DNA of 59,813 nt from Xenorhabdus eapokensis (GCF_001908105.1 NZ_MKGQ01000014.1:1-59813), one strand, 5' to 3'. Shown: positions 15,964 to 24,967, numbered from the stretch's first letter. Numbers and translations are program-made. Notes: generated by a model not told the origin, from the letters alone.

Positions 15964-16356
15964 ATGCGCGATATTCAACAAGTTTTAGTTCGATGGGGTG
16001 GATGGTCGTCAAATCTAACCAACGTTGGCTGGTCGCCAATTGCTGCTGGTTTTAGCGGCCTGCTGCCAGCGAACGGGGATAATCGGCTGACATGCAGCGA
16101 CGAGGACGGGCTAATCGTTGATTTGTGCGTGGCACGACTCCAGGCGATAGGCCAGAGCGAGGAGCTGGAATACCTGCAACAACATTACATACGCGGGCGT
16201 TCTAAACGGGAAATAGCCCGCGACGCGTATGTATCAGAGAGCCTGGTACGGCACCGAATGCAGGTCGCAGAGAGTTTTATCGCTGGTTGTCTAGATATGC
16301 TGGGAATTCAATTAGATATGGATGTATCGGTTAAAAAGCAATCAATCAGACGCTAA
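15964..16356 (+). CDS. late antiterminator Q
   Basis: The 130-residue protein matches the phage antitermination Q family: MRDIQQVLVRWGGWSSN, SPIAAGFSGLLP, CSDEDGLIVDLCVARL and a helix-turn-helix HYIRGRSKREIARDAYVSESLVRHRMQVAE (about 77-106). I start at ATG 15964, which begins the conserved MRDIQ motif and follows AGGAC by 9 bases; the longer frame to 15802 overlaps the CoiA-like gene and is unrelated to the family. It should bind near the late promoter and let polymerase pass the terminator at 16422 into lysis and head genes. Confidence 0.9.
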   Translation: MRDIQQVLVRWGGWSSNLTNVGWSPIAAGFSGLLPANGDNRLTCSDEDGLIVDLCVARLQAIGQSEELEYLQQHYIRGRSKREIARDAYVSESLVRHRMQVAESFIAGCLDMLGIQLDMDVSVKKQSIRR

Positions 16357-16421
16357 ATATTAGTGCGCTGCGCAAAACATGTGTTATTGTGATAGAAATG
16401 GTTTTTTATATCCTGAGAAAA

Positions 16422-16450
16422 GGCGCTCAATTTAGAGCGCCTTTCTTTTT
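16422..16450 (+). terminator. strong intrinsic terminator after Q (tR'-like)
   Basis: GGCGCTC (16422-16428) and GAGCGCC (16435-16441) pair around AATTTA and are followed by TTTCTTTTT. Its place directly behind Q and before the lysis genes is that of the terminator overcome by Q. A possible late promoter just before it (TTGTGA 16387, TATCCT 16409, 16-bp spacer) is weak. Confidence 0.8.
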
Positions 16451-17007
16451 GGCTGAAAATTGGAAACATGGAAAAACAACGCTTAGACATCGTGATTTGA
16501 CTGAACCCCAATAGTGGCGATTTGTTAATAAAATGTTATATCTAGAATCAGCCTATTATGAGTAAGAAGATTGCTGCTTTTGAGGCGTAGACAGCCATTT
16601 TTGGTTGAGTTGAAAATCGCATGTTCGCGTAACAACCATTATGTTAAATAGGCGCTGTTTTTAACAAATTATCTGTGCTATTCGTTGACCGCTCACAATT
16701 GTTAAAATCCCGCTACACAGGGGTAATTACGACGGATAAATGGGGTGAGCGGTCAGCTAATGGCATATTTGGTCGCCAACTACCGAGAAAACGTTGGGTG
16801 CGTTGCGGATTTACCTATTCCAGCCGACCGCAAACGCTCATATTGGCAGGATCACAATTTAACATCTGAAATCATGCAGGCATGACCTGCTATCAGTACG
16901 CACTGCGTATCTACCGCCCTCAATTCTGAGGGCAACTTATTCACTACAACTCACAGGGGTAACCTATTTCACCCCACGGACGCCCATTGTTCAGATGGGG
17001 TGGAAAT
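16451..17007 (+). other. late leader region without convincing genes
   Basis: 557 bp between the Q terminator and the holin. It contains a perfect 11-bp inverted repeat TGACCGCTCAC (16686-16696) / GTGAGCGGTCA (16745-16755), a short GCCCTCA/TGAGGGC hairpin near 16914-16931, and an imperfect stem pairing TTTCACCCCA (about 16968) with TGGGGTGGAA, which covers the holin ribosome site. The only open frame (GTG 16675, 64 codons) has no ribosome site and no protein-like character. Confidence 0.5.
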
Positions 17008-17190
17008 ATGCGTATGGATAAATATACCAGCCCCTCTGCCTACGGATGGGGCGCTTTTACTGCAATGCTGGGTGCTCTATCGCTGAATGATTGGGCAATT
17101 ATCGTAGGTATTATCTGCACGGTAGGCACCTTTGCCGTGAACTGGTACTACAAACACAGGGAGTTCAACAGACGTGAAAAAGACGAGTAA
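17008..17190 (+). CDS. holin, S21-pinholin-like with possible dual start
   Basis: The 60-residue protein has two hydrophobic segments (about 10-25 and 30-48: DWAIIVGIICTVGTFAVNWYY) and a charged tail KHREFNRREKDE, the layout of class II (S21-type) holins. Translation can begin at ATG 17008 (MRMDKYTS) or ATG 17014 (MDKYTS). In phage 21 the two starts of S produce antiholin and holin that differ by a Lys near the N-terminus; here the extra residue is Arg. GGGGTGGAA supplies the ribosome site and is partly buried in a stem. The 3' end overlaps the endolysin gene by 17 nt. Confidence 0.8.
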   Translation: MRMDKYTSPSAYGWGAFTAMLGALSLNDWAIIVGIICTVGTFAVNWYYKHREFNRREKDE

Positions 17191-17713
17191 GCTAACAGCT
17201 GCGGTCATTGGCCTGTTACTTTCTGGTGCGGGTGCCACAGCTATTCTCTCTCAGTTTCTGGACGAAAAAGAGGGTAATTGGTTATCGGCGTATCGGGATG
17301 CAGGCGGCATCTGGACGATTTGCCGTGGTATCACTCGGATAGATGGCGTTCCCGTTCGTCAGGGTATGAGACTAACTACTCAACAGTGTGACGAATTAAA
17401 TCAGCTTGAATCACAACGTGCTATTGACTGGGTAAAACGCCATGTCAAAGTTCCGCTGACTGAACCTCAGATCGCAGGCATTGCCAGTTTTTGCCCGTAT
17501 AACATTGGTTCCGGTAAATGTGTCTCTTCGACGTTCTACCGGAAGTTAAATGCGGGAGACAAACGCGGGGCTTGTGCTGAAATCCAGCGCTGGATATTTG
17601 ACGGTGGTAAAGATTGCAGGCAGACCAAAGGCCAAGCGAACGGTTGTTACGGTCAGGTAGAGCGGCGTGCTCAGGAATCTGAGTTAACATGTTGGGGGCT
17701 GGATGATGAGTAA
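17174..17713 (+). CDS. SAR endolysin (GH24 lysozyme)
   Basis: The 179-residue T4/P1-type lysozyme has an N-terminal weakly hydrophobic segment AAVIGLLLSGAGATAIL (9-25), rich in Gly/Ala and preceded by KKTSK: a signal-arrest-release domain rather than a cleaved signal. The catalytic triad follows the E-8-D-5-T rule: E33, D42, T48 (EGNWLSAYRDAGGIWT). It starts with GTG at 17174 after GGGAG. Paired with a pinholin, it would be released from the membrane when the proton motive force collapses, then cut murein. Confidence 0.92.
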   Translation: MKKTSKLTAAVIGLLLSGAGATAILSQFLDEKEGNWLSAYRDAGGIWTICRGITRIDGVPVRQGMRLTTQQCDELNQLESQRAIDWVKRHVKVPLTEPQIAGIASFCPYNIGSGKCVSSTFYRKLNAGDKRGACAEIQRWIFDGGKDCRQTKGQANGCYGQVERRAQESELTCWGLDDE

Positions 17714-17927
17714 TTATTGTCAATTGGTGCGATGCAATAACTGTCATCGAATACACCCATGGGCACCGTTTGGTGCTGGATTTGAAAATCGTCGCCCTCA
17801 TAGTCGTTTTTGTGAACGTTGTGGCGAATTTGCAGGTTATTACGATTCAGTGGAAACGTGGATCTCCACTGCCAAATGGTGGAACCCTGTGACATGGGGC
17901 GGTGGGCATTGGGTGAAGAAAGAATGA
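17703..17927 (+). CDS. small zinc-ribbon-like protein in lysis cassette
   Basis: The 74-residue protein has two CxxC pairs, RCNNC (about 10-14) and FCERC (about 37-41), typical of a small zinc ribbon, and a Trp-rich C-terminus (WISTAKWWNPVTWGGGHW). It overlaps the endolysin end by 11 nt and its TGA overlaps the Rz start (ATGA, 17924-17927), so it is translated as part of the lysis operon. Function unknown. An alternative start is the adjacent ATG at 17706. Confidence 0.7.
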   Translation: MMSNYCQLVRCNNCHRIHPWAPFGAGFENRRPHSRFCERCGEFAGYYDSVETWISTAKWWNPVTWGGGHWVKKE

Positions 17928-18400
17928 AACTCACACTCACTCATTATACGATCATTGTTCTGATTATCACGACAGCGGTATCTACATTCGAGGCGTTTTA
18001 TTACCTGTCCGCATACTCGGAGCAGAAAGCAACCAATAATCGCCAGACAATCGAGATTCAGCAACTGACCGACCGAATTAACTACCAGAACACTCACATC
18101 AACATGCTGCATGAACTAGATACCCGTCACACTCAGGAACTCGCCCATGCCAAGACTGAAATTGACACTCTTCGGGCTGATGTTGCCGCTGGTCGTCGCA
18201 AGCTGCGCATCCAAGCCGCCTGCCCCTCCGTGTCTAAAACCGTTACCTCCGGCAGCGTGGTCAATGCAACCACCGTCGAACTCAGTAGAGAAACTGGACA
18301 AGCTGTTCTCGATATCCGAGAAGGCATCATCAACGACAGGGCAAAACTGAGATATTTGCAGGAATATGTTAGGGCTGAATGCCAACGAACCTCTGAGTAA
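17924..18400 (+). CDS. inner-membrane spanin Rz
   Basis: The 158-residue Rz-type i-spanin has an N-terminal transmembrane segment YTIIVLIITTAVSTFEAFYYL (about 8-28), then a long periplasmic alpha-helical coiled coil (QTIEIQQLTDRINYQNTHI..., ELAHAKTEIDTLRADVAAGRRKL). I start at ATG 17924 (MKLTLTHYT), coupled by ATGA to the preceding gene, not at the longer 17819 frame. It joins Rz1 across the periplasm to fuse inner and outer membranes at lysis. Confidence 0.88.
   Translation: MKLTLTHYTIIVLIITTAVSTFEAFYYLSAYSEQKATNNRQTIEIQQLTDRINYQNTHINMLHELDTRHTQELAHAKTEIDTLRADVAAGRRKLRIQAACPSVSKTVTSGSVVNATTVELSRETGQAVLDIREGIINDRAKLRYLQEYVRAECQRTSE
18147..18350 (+). CDS. outer-membrane lipoprotein spanin Rz1, nested in Rz
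   Basis: The 67-residue protein is encoded entirely within Rz in another frame. The signal peptide MPRLKLTLFGLMLPLVVAS ends in a lipobox VASC with the lipidated Cys at 20; the mature part is Pro-rich (KPPAPPCLKPLPP), as in other Rz1 proteins. Full embedding in Rz is the classical lambda-type arrangement and argues that both are functional. Confidence 0.88.
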   Translation: MPRLKLTLFGLMLPLVVASCASKPPAPPCLKPLPPAAWSMQPPSNSVEKLDKLFSISEKASSTTGQN

Positions 18401-18413
18401 TCAGGGGTTTTTT
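18388..18413 (+). terminator. terminator at the end of the lysis cassette
   Basis: AACCTCTGA (18388-18396) pairs with TCAGGGGTT (18401-18409, one G-T pair) around GTAA, followed by a T-run. It overlaps the Rz stop codon. Confidence 0.65.
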
Positions 18414-18438
18414 ATTATCAGAAACAGGAAAAGAAACA

Positions 18439-18828
18439 ATGTTCACAGTTAAACAGATTATTGAAAACGCTACATCATTGTATGAAACCAAAGAGATTAC
18501 TATTGCTCGTATTGGTTCGCCTCAGTGGAAACAGGCATTTGAATTAACAAAAGAACTCGGTATTGAAACACCCGATGTCATTGAGTTTATCCCACCCTCC
18601 TATTCAGATGAAGAAATGACACAGGTTGTGGAAGAAGAGCACTCACTCAGTGTAACCCGCGAAGGCGTGAGCATTGATGATTGTATCGCAATTGTCTGTT
18701 CAAACATTCCCAGCCCGACATTCCCAGAAATTCCAGAATTGGGCGGAGGTGGATACCAATTCCTCTACAAAGGCGATCAGCTTTATATCACTAATGAAAG
18801 CGGTGCTACGGTAGAAGTGGTTAAATAA
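18439..18828 (+). CDS. hypothetical phage protein, 129 aa
   Basis: The 129-residue acidic protein follows AGGAAAAGAAACA. The N-terminal part (MFTVKQIIENATSLYETKEITIARIGSPQWKQAFELTKELG) looks globular; the C-terminal part ends in GGYQFLYKGDQLYITNESGATVEVVK, a beta-rich segment. No family recognised. It lies alone between terminators at 18388 and 18944, between the lysis and packaging genes, so it may be a cargo (moron-type) gene. Confidence 0.65.
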   Translation: MFTVKQIIENATSLYETKEITIARIGSPQWKQAFELTKELGIETPDVIEFIPPSYSDEEMTQVVEEEHSLSVTREGVSIDDCIAIVCSNIPSPTFPEIPELGGGGYQFLYKGDQLYITNESGATVEVVK

Positions 18829-18943
18829 GATGGCAATTACCACCTCAGAACAAATGATACTGGGGTGGCAGGAGTAGGTTAGGGCGCAGTGTCTCGCACC
18901 GTAATTTTTAATCAGGTGTAACTCCACCAAATTAAACCCCAAG

Positions 18944-18968
18944 CCATCACATCCCGTGGTGGTTTTTT
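18944..18968 (+). terminator. terminator before the terminase genes
   Basis: CCATCAC (18944-18950) pairs with GTGGTGG (18956-18962; one G-T pair) around ATCCC, followed by TTTTTTC. The 115 bp before it hold no gene. Confidence 0.7.
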
Positions 18969-18988
18969 CTTTTTAAGGAACCAAGAAA

Positions 18989-19555
18989 ATGGCCAGAAAA
19001 ATGACCGCAAAACAAAAAATGTTTTGCCGTGAGTATCTGGTCGATTTAAACGTAACTCAGGCAGCAATTAGAGCGGGATATAGCCCCAAACGCGCCAGTG
19101 AAATAGGGTATCAGCAGATGCAAAAACCCTATATTATTCAGCATATTGATGAGCTGAAACAGGCGCGCAACAAACAGTTGGGCATTGATGCTAACTACGT
19201 CCTGCGACGCCTCGTTGAAATCGACCAGATGGATGTGGCTGACATATTGGACGAGGATCTCAGTATCAAACCATTATCTCACTGGCCGGAATCATGGCGC
19301 CGTTATCTCAGCGGACTCAACCTAGCTGAGATTTTCGAGGGTCGGGGGGACGAGCGAGATGTGGTTGGTATCCTCAAAAAAATCAAATGGCCGGACAAAG
19401 TCAAAAACCTCGAACTGTTGGGTAAACACGTCTCTGTTCAGGCATTCCGCGAGAATGTGAAAAACGAACTGACGGGGGCAAATGATGGCCCAATCGAGGT
19501 GGCTAAACTGACACCCGAACAGGCAGAGGCTGCCTATAAAAAAATGATGGGGTGA
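18989..19555 (+). CDS. terminase small subunit
   Basis: The 188-residue protein of the Terminase_2 family: [43 protein letters not shown] (5-47) is the conserved helix-turn-helix DNA recognition domain; the rest is the oligomerisation region, ending [15 protein letters not shown]. It selects the packaging site and loads the large subunit. TTAAGGAACCAAGAAA supplies the ribosome site. Its stop is directly followed by the terL start. Confidence 0.9.
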   Translation: MARKMTAKQKMFCREYLVDLNVTQAAIRAGYSPKRASEIGYQQMQKPYIIQHIDELKQARNKQLGIDANYVLRRLVEIDQMDVADILDEDLSIKPLSHWPESWRRYLSGLNLAEIFEGRGDERDVVGILKKIKWPDKVKNLELLGKHVSVQAFRENVKNELTGANDGPIEVAKLTPEQAEAAYKKMMG

Positions 19556-19557
19556 TT

Positions 19558-21177
19558 ATGCCGGTTCCGTTTCCGTTTGATTTTCGTAACCCCGATTATA
19601 ACGCGGTATTCGAGTGGCGGATGGAACGATTACAGCGTATTCGCCAGAATCCAACATTACTACCCGCGATGCGGACATTTTACCGCGATAATCCAGGGCA
19701 ATTTATTATCGATTGGGGCATGACGGTAGACCCACGTAACGTTGAGCGTGGTTTACCAGCCCGTATCCCGTTTATTCTGTTCCCTCGGCAGGAGGAGTGG
19801 ATCGATTGGTTCATGGAGTGCTGGCGAACTCAGGAGCCAGGCATCACCGAAAAAACCCGTGATATGGGCATTAGCTGGCTGACCATTGCCACGGCTAGCT
19901 CGATTTGTCTGTTCAATCGGGGTGTTGCCGCGGGGTTTGGTTCTCGCAAAGAGGAGTACGTGGATAAACTCGGCTCGCCCAAATCACTATTTGATAAGGC
20001 GCGGAATTTTATCAATTTGTTACCCGCCGAATTCCGCGGTACGTGGGATATTCGCAAACACGCACCTCACATGCGTATTTTGTTCCCTGATACTGACTCG
20101 GTCATGACGGGCGAGGCGGGCGATGGTATCGGGCGTGGTGATCGCGCTTCGTTTTATTTTGTGGATGAGGCGGCTTTCCTTGAACGTCCTGAGCTGGTGG
20201 ATGCGTCATTATCGGCCACAACTAACTGTCGGCAGGACGTTTCAACACCAAACGGTATGGCGAACTCATTCGCTCAACGGCGTCACAGTGGCAATATTCA
20301 GGTATTTACATTCCACTGGCGCGATGACCCGCGCAAAGATGATGCATGGTATGCAAAACAGGTAGAAAAACTTGATCCTGTGACACTGGCGCAGGAGGTT
20401 GATATCAACTATCAGGCGTCTGTTGAGGGCATTTTGATCCCGTCCGAGTGGGTGCAATCTGCGATTGATGCACATGTCAAACTCGGTATTCAACCAACGG
20501 GTATTCGCATGGGGGCGATGGACGTAGCCGACGAGGGCAAGGATAAAAACGCCTTTGCTTGGCGGCATGGATTCCTGATGCAGGGCATCAAAGAATGGTC
20601 AGGCAAAGGCTCTGACATATTCGGCTCAGTTGAAACGGTCTTTGGTTGGTGTGAGCAGAATATACTAGGTTCGTTTCGATTTGACTCTGACGGGCTGGGC
20701 GCAGGTGTACGGGGTGATGCCCGTATTATCAACGAACAACGCAAAACATTGAGATTGAATCCCATAACAGCAACACCTTTTCGCGGTAGTGGTGCCATGT
20801 TTGACCCTGAAGGTGAAGCGGTGCCAGGGGACGCATTCAGCGAACCAAGACTAAATAAGGACTTTTTCGCCAATGCCAAAGCTCAGGGCTGGTGGGCGTT
20901 ACGAACGCGGTTCCAGAAAACCCACAGGGCAGTGAGCGAGGGGCGTTTTTATGATCCCGATGAACTGATATCCATTTCTAGTGAAATACCGCTAAAAGAC
21001 AAACTAATCATGGAATTATCGCAGCCTACCTATTCGGTAAACGGAGTCGGGAAAATTGTTGTGGATAAAAAACCAGACGGGACAAAATCCCCCAATCTGG
21101 CTGACTCGGTCATGATCTTGTACGCCCCGATGGATATCTCAATGGAAATATGGGAATTATTAGGACGAGGTAGCTAA
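19558..21177 (+). CDS. terminase large subunit
   Basis: The 539-residue packaging ATPase/nuclease has a Walker A variant [11 protein letters not shown] (about 98-108), Walker [10 protein letters not shown] (D203, E204), and a C-terminal RNase H-like nuclease with acidic residues in [10 protein letters not shown] (about 325), [11 protein letters not shown] (about 375) and [10 protein letters not shown] (about 515). ATG 19558 is preferred over the GTG at 19552, which lies inside the terS stop region. It forms the motor at the portal and cuts concatemers. Confidence 0.92.
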   Translation: MPVPFPFDFRNPDYNAVFEWRMERLQRIRQNPTLLPAMRTFYRDNPGQFIIDWGMTVDPRNVERGLPARIPFILFPRQEEWIDWFMECWRTQEPGITEKTRDMGISWLTIATASSICLFNRGVAAGFGSRKEEYVDKLGSPKSLFDKARNFINLLPAEFRGTWDIRKHAPHMRILFPDTDSVMTGEAGDGIGRGDRASFYFVDEAAFLERPELVDASLSATTNCRQDVSTPNGMANSFAQRRHSGNIQVFTFHWRDDPRKDDAWYAKQVEKLDPVTLAQEVDINYQASVEGILIPSEWVQSAIDAHVKLGIQPTGIRMGAMDVADEGKDKNAFAWRHGFLMQGIKEWSGKGSDIFGSVETVFGWCEQNILGSFRFDSDGLGAGVRGDARIINEQRKTLRLNPITATPFRGSGAMFDPEGEAVPGDAFSEPRLNKDFFANAKAQGWWALRTRFQKTHRAVSEGRFYDPDELISISSEIPLKDKLIMELSQPTYSVNGVGKIVVDKKPDGTKSPNLADSVMILYAPMDISMEIWELLGRGS

Positions 21178-22622
21178 TGGCGAAAAATCGCAAATTACAG
21201 CCCACAGCGGATAGTTACGAGAATATGCTCGCCCGTGTTGGGATGCACACCCCGAACCAGCACGCCGCATCTACCTATCGTCCAAACTGGACGAGTCGTA
21301 ACCGGATGCTGATCGAAAACGCGTACCGTTCGTCCTGGATTATCGGGGCGGCGGTGGACTCAGTAGCCGATGATATGACGCGCAAGGGCATTCGGATCAC
21401 ATCTGAAATAGACCCCAAAGCGCGTGGCGTGCTGGAGTCTTTGTTCGACGAGCTGGAACTGTGGGAAAACTTGAACAACATCATAAAATGGTCACGGCTC
21501 TATGGCGGGGCAGTAGGATTAATTTTGATTGAAGGACAAGCCCCTTTCACTCCGCTACGTCCTGAAACTATCGGTAAAGGTAAGTTCAAAGGGGTATTAC
21601 CCCTAGACCGCTGGCAAGTTGAGCCTGATTTGAACCGTCGTATCAAGGACATAGGGAAAGACCTAGGCAAGCCAGAGTTTTACCAGATCACTAACACAGG
21701 GCGAGGTATCCCCGCATGGAAGCTCCATCACAGTCGCCTGATTAGGTTCGATGGGGTAACCCTGCCATATCAACAGGCGCAGACTGAAAACGAATGGGGC
21801 ATGTCGGTTGTTGAACGCATTTACGACAGGCTCACGGCATTCGATAGCGCCACAACAGGCGCGGCGCAGTTGGTCTATAAGGCGCATCTCAGAACCTACA
21901 GTATAGACAAATTGCGAGAAATCATTGCGATGGGCGGTGCGAGATTGGATGCATTGCTCAAACACATGGACATGATCCGCCAGTTCCAGAGCAACGAGGG
22001 TATGACACTGATGGATAAAACCGATGTGTTTGAAACCCATCAATATTCGTTCAGTGGTCTGGATAATGTGCTGGCGCAGTTTGCCGAACAGATATCAGGC
22101 GCGGTGGGTATTCCACTGGTACGTTTGTTTGGTCAGTCACCGCAGGGTTTTTCTACCGGAGATGCTGATCTAGCTAATTATTACGACAATATCGGCACCC
22201 AACAGGAGCGGCGGTTACGTCAACCTATCCGCCGTCTATTGGACGTAATGCATCGTTCTGAATTCGGACAGTCATTGCCAGAGGATTTTACATTTGAGTT
22301 TAACCCGCTGTGGCAAATGTCAGACCTCGACCGCTCCACAATTGCAGTGAATACTGTCAACGCACTGAATGGCGCGCTCGATGGGGGCATGATGAACCTG
22401 AAATCCGCCATGAACGATCTGCGCGAAATGGCGGATGTTACGGGTATTGGGGGTTCAATATCAGATGAGGATATCAATGATGCAGAAACCGAGCCGCCGC
22501 CGAGACTCGACATTAACAACATTGAGCCGATCACGTCAGGCAGAAACTCAGTATCGAACCAGTCTACGGGCGATAGCGCAGGCGGTAGGCGACATCGTCG
22601 CGGGCGCTTACGATGGTTCTAA
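21177..22622 (+). CDS. portal protein (DUF1073)
   Basis: The 481-residue DUF1073 portal protein is typical of myoviruses with DUF2213/DUF2184 head genes. Conserved features are RPNWTSRNRMLIENAYRSSWIIGAAVDSVADDMTRKGI (35-72), SRLYGGAVGLILIEGQ (about 106-121) and LFGQSPQGFSTGDADLANYYDNI (about 318-340). The start overlaps the terL stop (TAATG). The last ~48 codons overlap the MuF-like gene in another frame and end in a basic tail (RRHRRGRLRWF). It forms the dodecameric DNA channel and the terminase docking site. Confidence 0.9.
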   Translation: MAKNRKLQPTADSYENMLARVGMHTPNQHAASTYRPNWTSRNRMLIENAYRSSWIIGAAVDSVADDMTRKGIRITSEIDPKARGVLESLFDELELWENLNNIIKWSRLYGGAVGLILIEGQAPFTPLRPETIGKGKFKGVLPLDRWQVEPDLNRRIKDIGKDLGKPEFYQITNTGRGIPAWKLHHSRLIRFDGVTLPYQQAQTENEWGMSVVERIYDRLTAFDSATTGAAQLVYKAHLRTYSIDKLREIIAMGGARLDALLKHMDMIRQFQSNEGMTLMDKTDVFETHQYSFSGLDNVLAQFAEQISGAVGIPLVRLFGQSPQGFSTGDADLANYYDNIGTQQERRLRQPIRRLLDVMHRSEFGQSLPEDFTFEFNPLWQMSDLDRSTIAVNTVNALNGALDGGMMNLKSAMNDLREMADVTGIGGSISDEDINDAETEPPPRLDINNIEPITSGRNSVSNQSTGDSAGGRRHRRGRLRWF

Positions 22623-23232
22623 TGACTCTGTCACGGAAATAATGGACGCACTGGACAGTTACAGCGAGTTAATTACACCGTGGGCGCAACGGGTGGCACA
22701 ACGTTTTGCGTTGGATGTAAATCGCCATAACGAAAACGAGTGGCGCCAGCGTAGTCAGCTAATTAGCCTCGAACTCCGCCATTTAGTGAACAACACCCCC
22801 GTTGGTCACGTGATGCGTTCAATTGTTGATGAGCAAATTAAATACATCAAATCACTACCTATCGAGGCAGCGGATCGGGTGTATGACATTCACAACAGGG
22901 CAATAGAGGCGGTTGTTACTGGCGGTCGGCATGAACCGTTTGCACAGGAAATAGCTAAAACTGGCGAGGTGGCGTTATCCAGAGCCAAACTCATTGCCAG
23001 AACAGAAATTGGCAGCGCACAGACAGCGCTTACGCAGTCACGGGCACAATCCATAGGTTCTACAGGTTATATCTGGCGCACGGCTGATGGTGATGCCCGT
23101 GACTCTCATCACAAAATGGAGGGGCAATTCGTTGAATGGGCTAAACCTCCGACACTGGACGGACTGACAGGACACGCAGGCACACTGCCTAATTGTCGTT
23201 GTTACTGCGAAGTTGTGATACCGGAATGTTAA
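22477..23232 (+). CDS. MuF-like head morphogenesis protein
   Basis: The 251-residue protein of the phage Mu gpF family has a helical N-terminal half, then RAKLIARTEIGSAQTALTQSRAQSIGSTGYIWRTADGDARDSHHKMEGQFV and GHAGTLPNCRCYCEVVI, the conserved ADP-ribosyl-like/minor capsid domain with its HxxM and NCRC elements. I start at ATG 22477, 6 bases after GAGG, with 22480 equally possible; longer starts lack a ribosome site. It overlaps the portal gene by about 145 nt. It is a minor head protein needed for capsid assembly. Confidence 0.85.
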   Translation: MMQKPSRRRDSTLTTLSRSRQAETQYRTSLRAIAQAVGDIVAGAYDGSNDSVTEIMDALDSYSELITPWAQRVAQRFALDVNRHNENEWRQRSQLISLELRHLVNNTPVGHVMRSIVDEQIKYIKSLPIEAADRVYDIHNRAIEAVVTGGRHEPFAQEIAKTGEVALSRAKLIARTEIGSAQTALTQSRAQSIGSTGYIWRTADGDARDSHHKMEGQFVEWAKPPTLDGLTGHAGTLPNCRCYCEVVIPEC

Positions 23233-23233
23233 T

Positions 23234-24463
23234 ATGAAATATTTCTTTACTACCCGTCTGGGTAACACCCGTTACCAACTGGCGGACGGTTCCCTGTTGT
23301 GTAAAGACGTCCCGATTGCCAGAACGGGCACACAGCTTTATGCAGATTTTGATTTGCCTGATTTAGAACCAGATAACGACGGCGAGATTGTAGTGGATCG
23401 CTCGCCGGCAGAGGTTTTCAGCGAGTCGACAATAGCGTCGTTTGAGGGGATGACGGTCACGATACAACATCCGGAGGACGACAACGGCAACATCATGTTT
23501 GTCGACCCCGATAACTGGCGAGATTTGGCCTACGGTCATGTTCAAAATGTCAGGCGAGGTACGGGGGAGCAGTCTGACCTAATGTTAGCAGATCTGGTTA
23601 TCAAAGACCCCGCGGCAATGGCTGCGATAGATTCGGGATTTGATGAGGTCTCATGTGGCTACAACGCTGAATATCGTCAAACCGTCAAGGGAGAAGCCGA
23701 ACAGTATCAAATCACAGGTAATCATGTGGCGCTGGTGCAAGAAGGCCGCGCCGGTTCACGTTGTTCAATTGGAGATAGTATGTCTACTACAGTACAAAAA
23801 TGGTATCAGCGCATAAAACGAGCGCATAAAACCAAAGATTCGGCTGCAATGGAAGAAGCATTAAACAGTGCACCTGAATCTGTCACTGGCGATGAAGGCA
23901 CGGGCGAAGTGCCCAAGGCGCCCAAGGCGATTAACATCAATATCAGCCCTCAACACCCTTTACCGAACACAGATCCGGAAATGAACGGTGGCACGGCGGA
24001 TACTGATATCCCATCATGGGCGCAGGCGATCCTTTCGCGTCTGGATGCGCTGGAGGGAAAAACAGGCGATAACGGTACGGAACCTGAGAAAGATAAACCG
24101 ACAAGGGACGATGGTGAAGAAAAAGATGAGAAAGAGGAAAAAATCACGGGTGATTCAGCCTATAAAGCTGAGCTAATTATACCTGGGGTTGATTTGTCTC
24201 AACCATCAAAATTAACCGCGTTTAAACGTCGGGTACTGGTCAGCGCAGATCAGGCGATGGTACGTAACGTTGTGGGTGATGCTGAAATCAAAAAACTGCC
24301 TAAACACATTGTGGATATTGCATTTAATGCCGTAGCTGAGCTGGCAAAAAACCGCAATGTCCAGATAACGGGCGACAGTAACATCCGTCAAAAATCATCT
24401 GGCAACACTATTGCCGACCTGAATAAACAAAATGCCGAATTTTGGGCAAATCGGAGTAAATAA
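23234..24463 (+). CDS. DUF2213 prohead protease with scaffold-like C-terminus
   Basis: The 409-residue protein: residues 1-180 are the DUF2213 domain (SFEGMTVTIQHPEDDNG near 69-85, GFDEVSCGYNAEY near 133-145, GNHVALVQEGRAGSRC near 161-176), a prohead-protease-like fold with His and Ser candidates. Residues about 195-300 are low-complexity and highly charged (KPTRDDGEEKDEKEEK), as in fused scaffold regions, and a short helical C-terminus follows. It should organise and then process the procapsid. Confidence 0.85.
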   Translation: MKYFFTTRLGNTRYQLADGSLLCKDVPIARTGTQLYADFDLPDLEPDNDGEIVVDRSPAEVFSESTIASFEGMTVTIQHPEDDNGNIMFVDPDNWRDLAYGHVQNVRRGTGEQSDLMLADLVIKDPAAMAAIDSGFDEVSCGYNAEYRQTVKGEAEQYQITGNHVALVQEGRAGSRCSIGDSMSTTVQKWYQRIKRAHKTKDSAAMEEALNSAPESVTGDEGTGEVPKAPKAININISPQHPLPNTDPEMNGGTADTDIPSWAQAILSRLDALEGKTGDNGTEPEKDKPTRDDGEEKDEKEEKITGDSAYKAELIIPGVDLSQPSKLTAFKRRVLVSADQAMVRNVVGDAEIKKLPKHIVDIAFNAVAELAKNRNVQITGDSNIRQKSSGNTIADLNKQNAEFWANRSK

Positions 24464-24467
24464 TACT

Positions 24468-24959
24468 ATGACAGCATATTTAACGCGTATGCCGCTGGGT
24501 ATCGCGGGGGCTATCTCACGCCTACAGGACATGACCGTTGAACCTGTTTTTTTGAGATCAACCAACCTGTTTCCCGCTTATGGTCTGGCTGGAAAATACG
24601 ACGGCGAGTATTTCGTACCGTTGGCGGAGGGGGATACCGCAGACAAAATCCAGGGGATTTATGTTCGTGTCTACCCCACAACTAGTATGCCAGACAGAGA
24701 ACACATTATCGGCACAGGTAACAATTACACTGGCGATAACCTGAAACGCGGCTACATGATCGTGAAACTCGACGGCGACGCCTCCAGCATCAAAAAAGGT
24801 GCGTTGGTTTACGTGCGAGTCGGAAAACCTACCAAAAACAGCCCATTGGGTAGCTTCCTGAATGTAGCGATAGATGGTGAGTCTATTGTGTTGCCCAACG
24901 CACAGTTTACCGGAGCGGGCGACGCTGACGGTAATGTCGAAATTTCTTATAAAATTTGA
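24468..24959 (+). CDS. putative head decoration/cement protein
   Basis: The 163-residue protein lies between the protease/scaffold and the capsid gene, the usual place for a decoration or cement protein. MTAYLTRMPLGIAGAISR at the start and repeated beta-like segments with PTKNSPLGSFLNVAIDGESIVLPNAQFTGAGDADGN near the end are seen in this group of phage structural proteins. I start at ATG 24468 with GGAG 11 nt upstream; the 24432 start overlaps the previous gene without a ribosome site. Confidence 0.6.
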   Translation: MTAYLTRMPLGIAGAISRLQDMTVEPVFLRSTNLFPAYGLAGKYDGEYFVPLAEGDTADKIQGIYVRVYPTTSMPDREHIIGTGNNYTGDNLKRGYMIVKLDGDASSIKKGALVYVRVGKPTKNSPLGSFLNVAIDGESIVLPNAQFTGAGDADGNVEISYKI

Positions 24960-24967
24960 GGGAAATT

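Noticed and set aside
16387..16414. Late promoter TTGTGA / TATCCT
   Set aside because: Boxes are weak and the start would fall at the base of the terminator hairpin; mentioned with the terminator but not annotated separately.
16675..16869. 64-codon open frame in the late leader
   Set aside because: GTG start without a ribosome site, and it runs through the arms of the 11-bp inverted repeat; no protein-like character.
22435..22622. Portal C-terminus as possible frameshift artefact because of the long overlap with the MuF-like gene
   Set aside because: Both frames look coding on their own and the overlap is plausible for this phage group; no slippery site seen.
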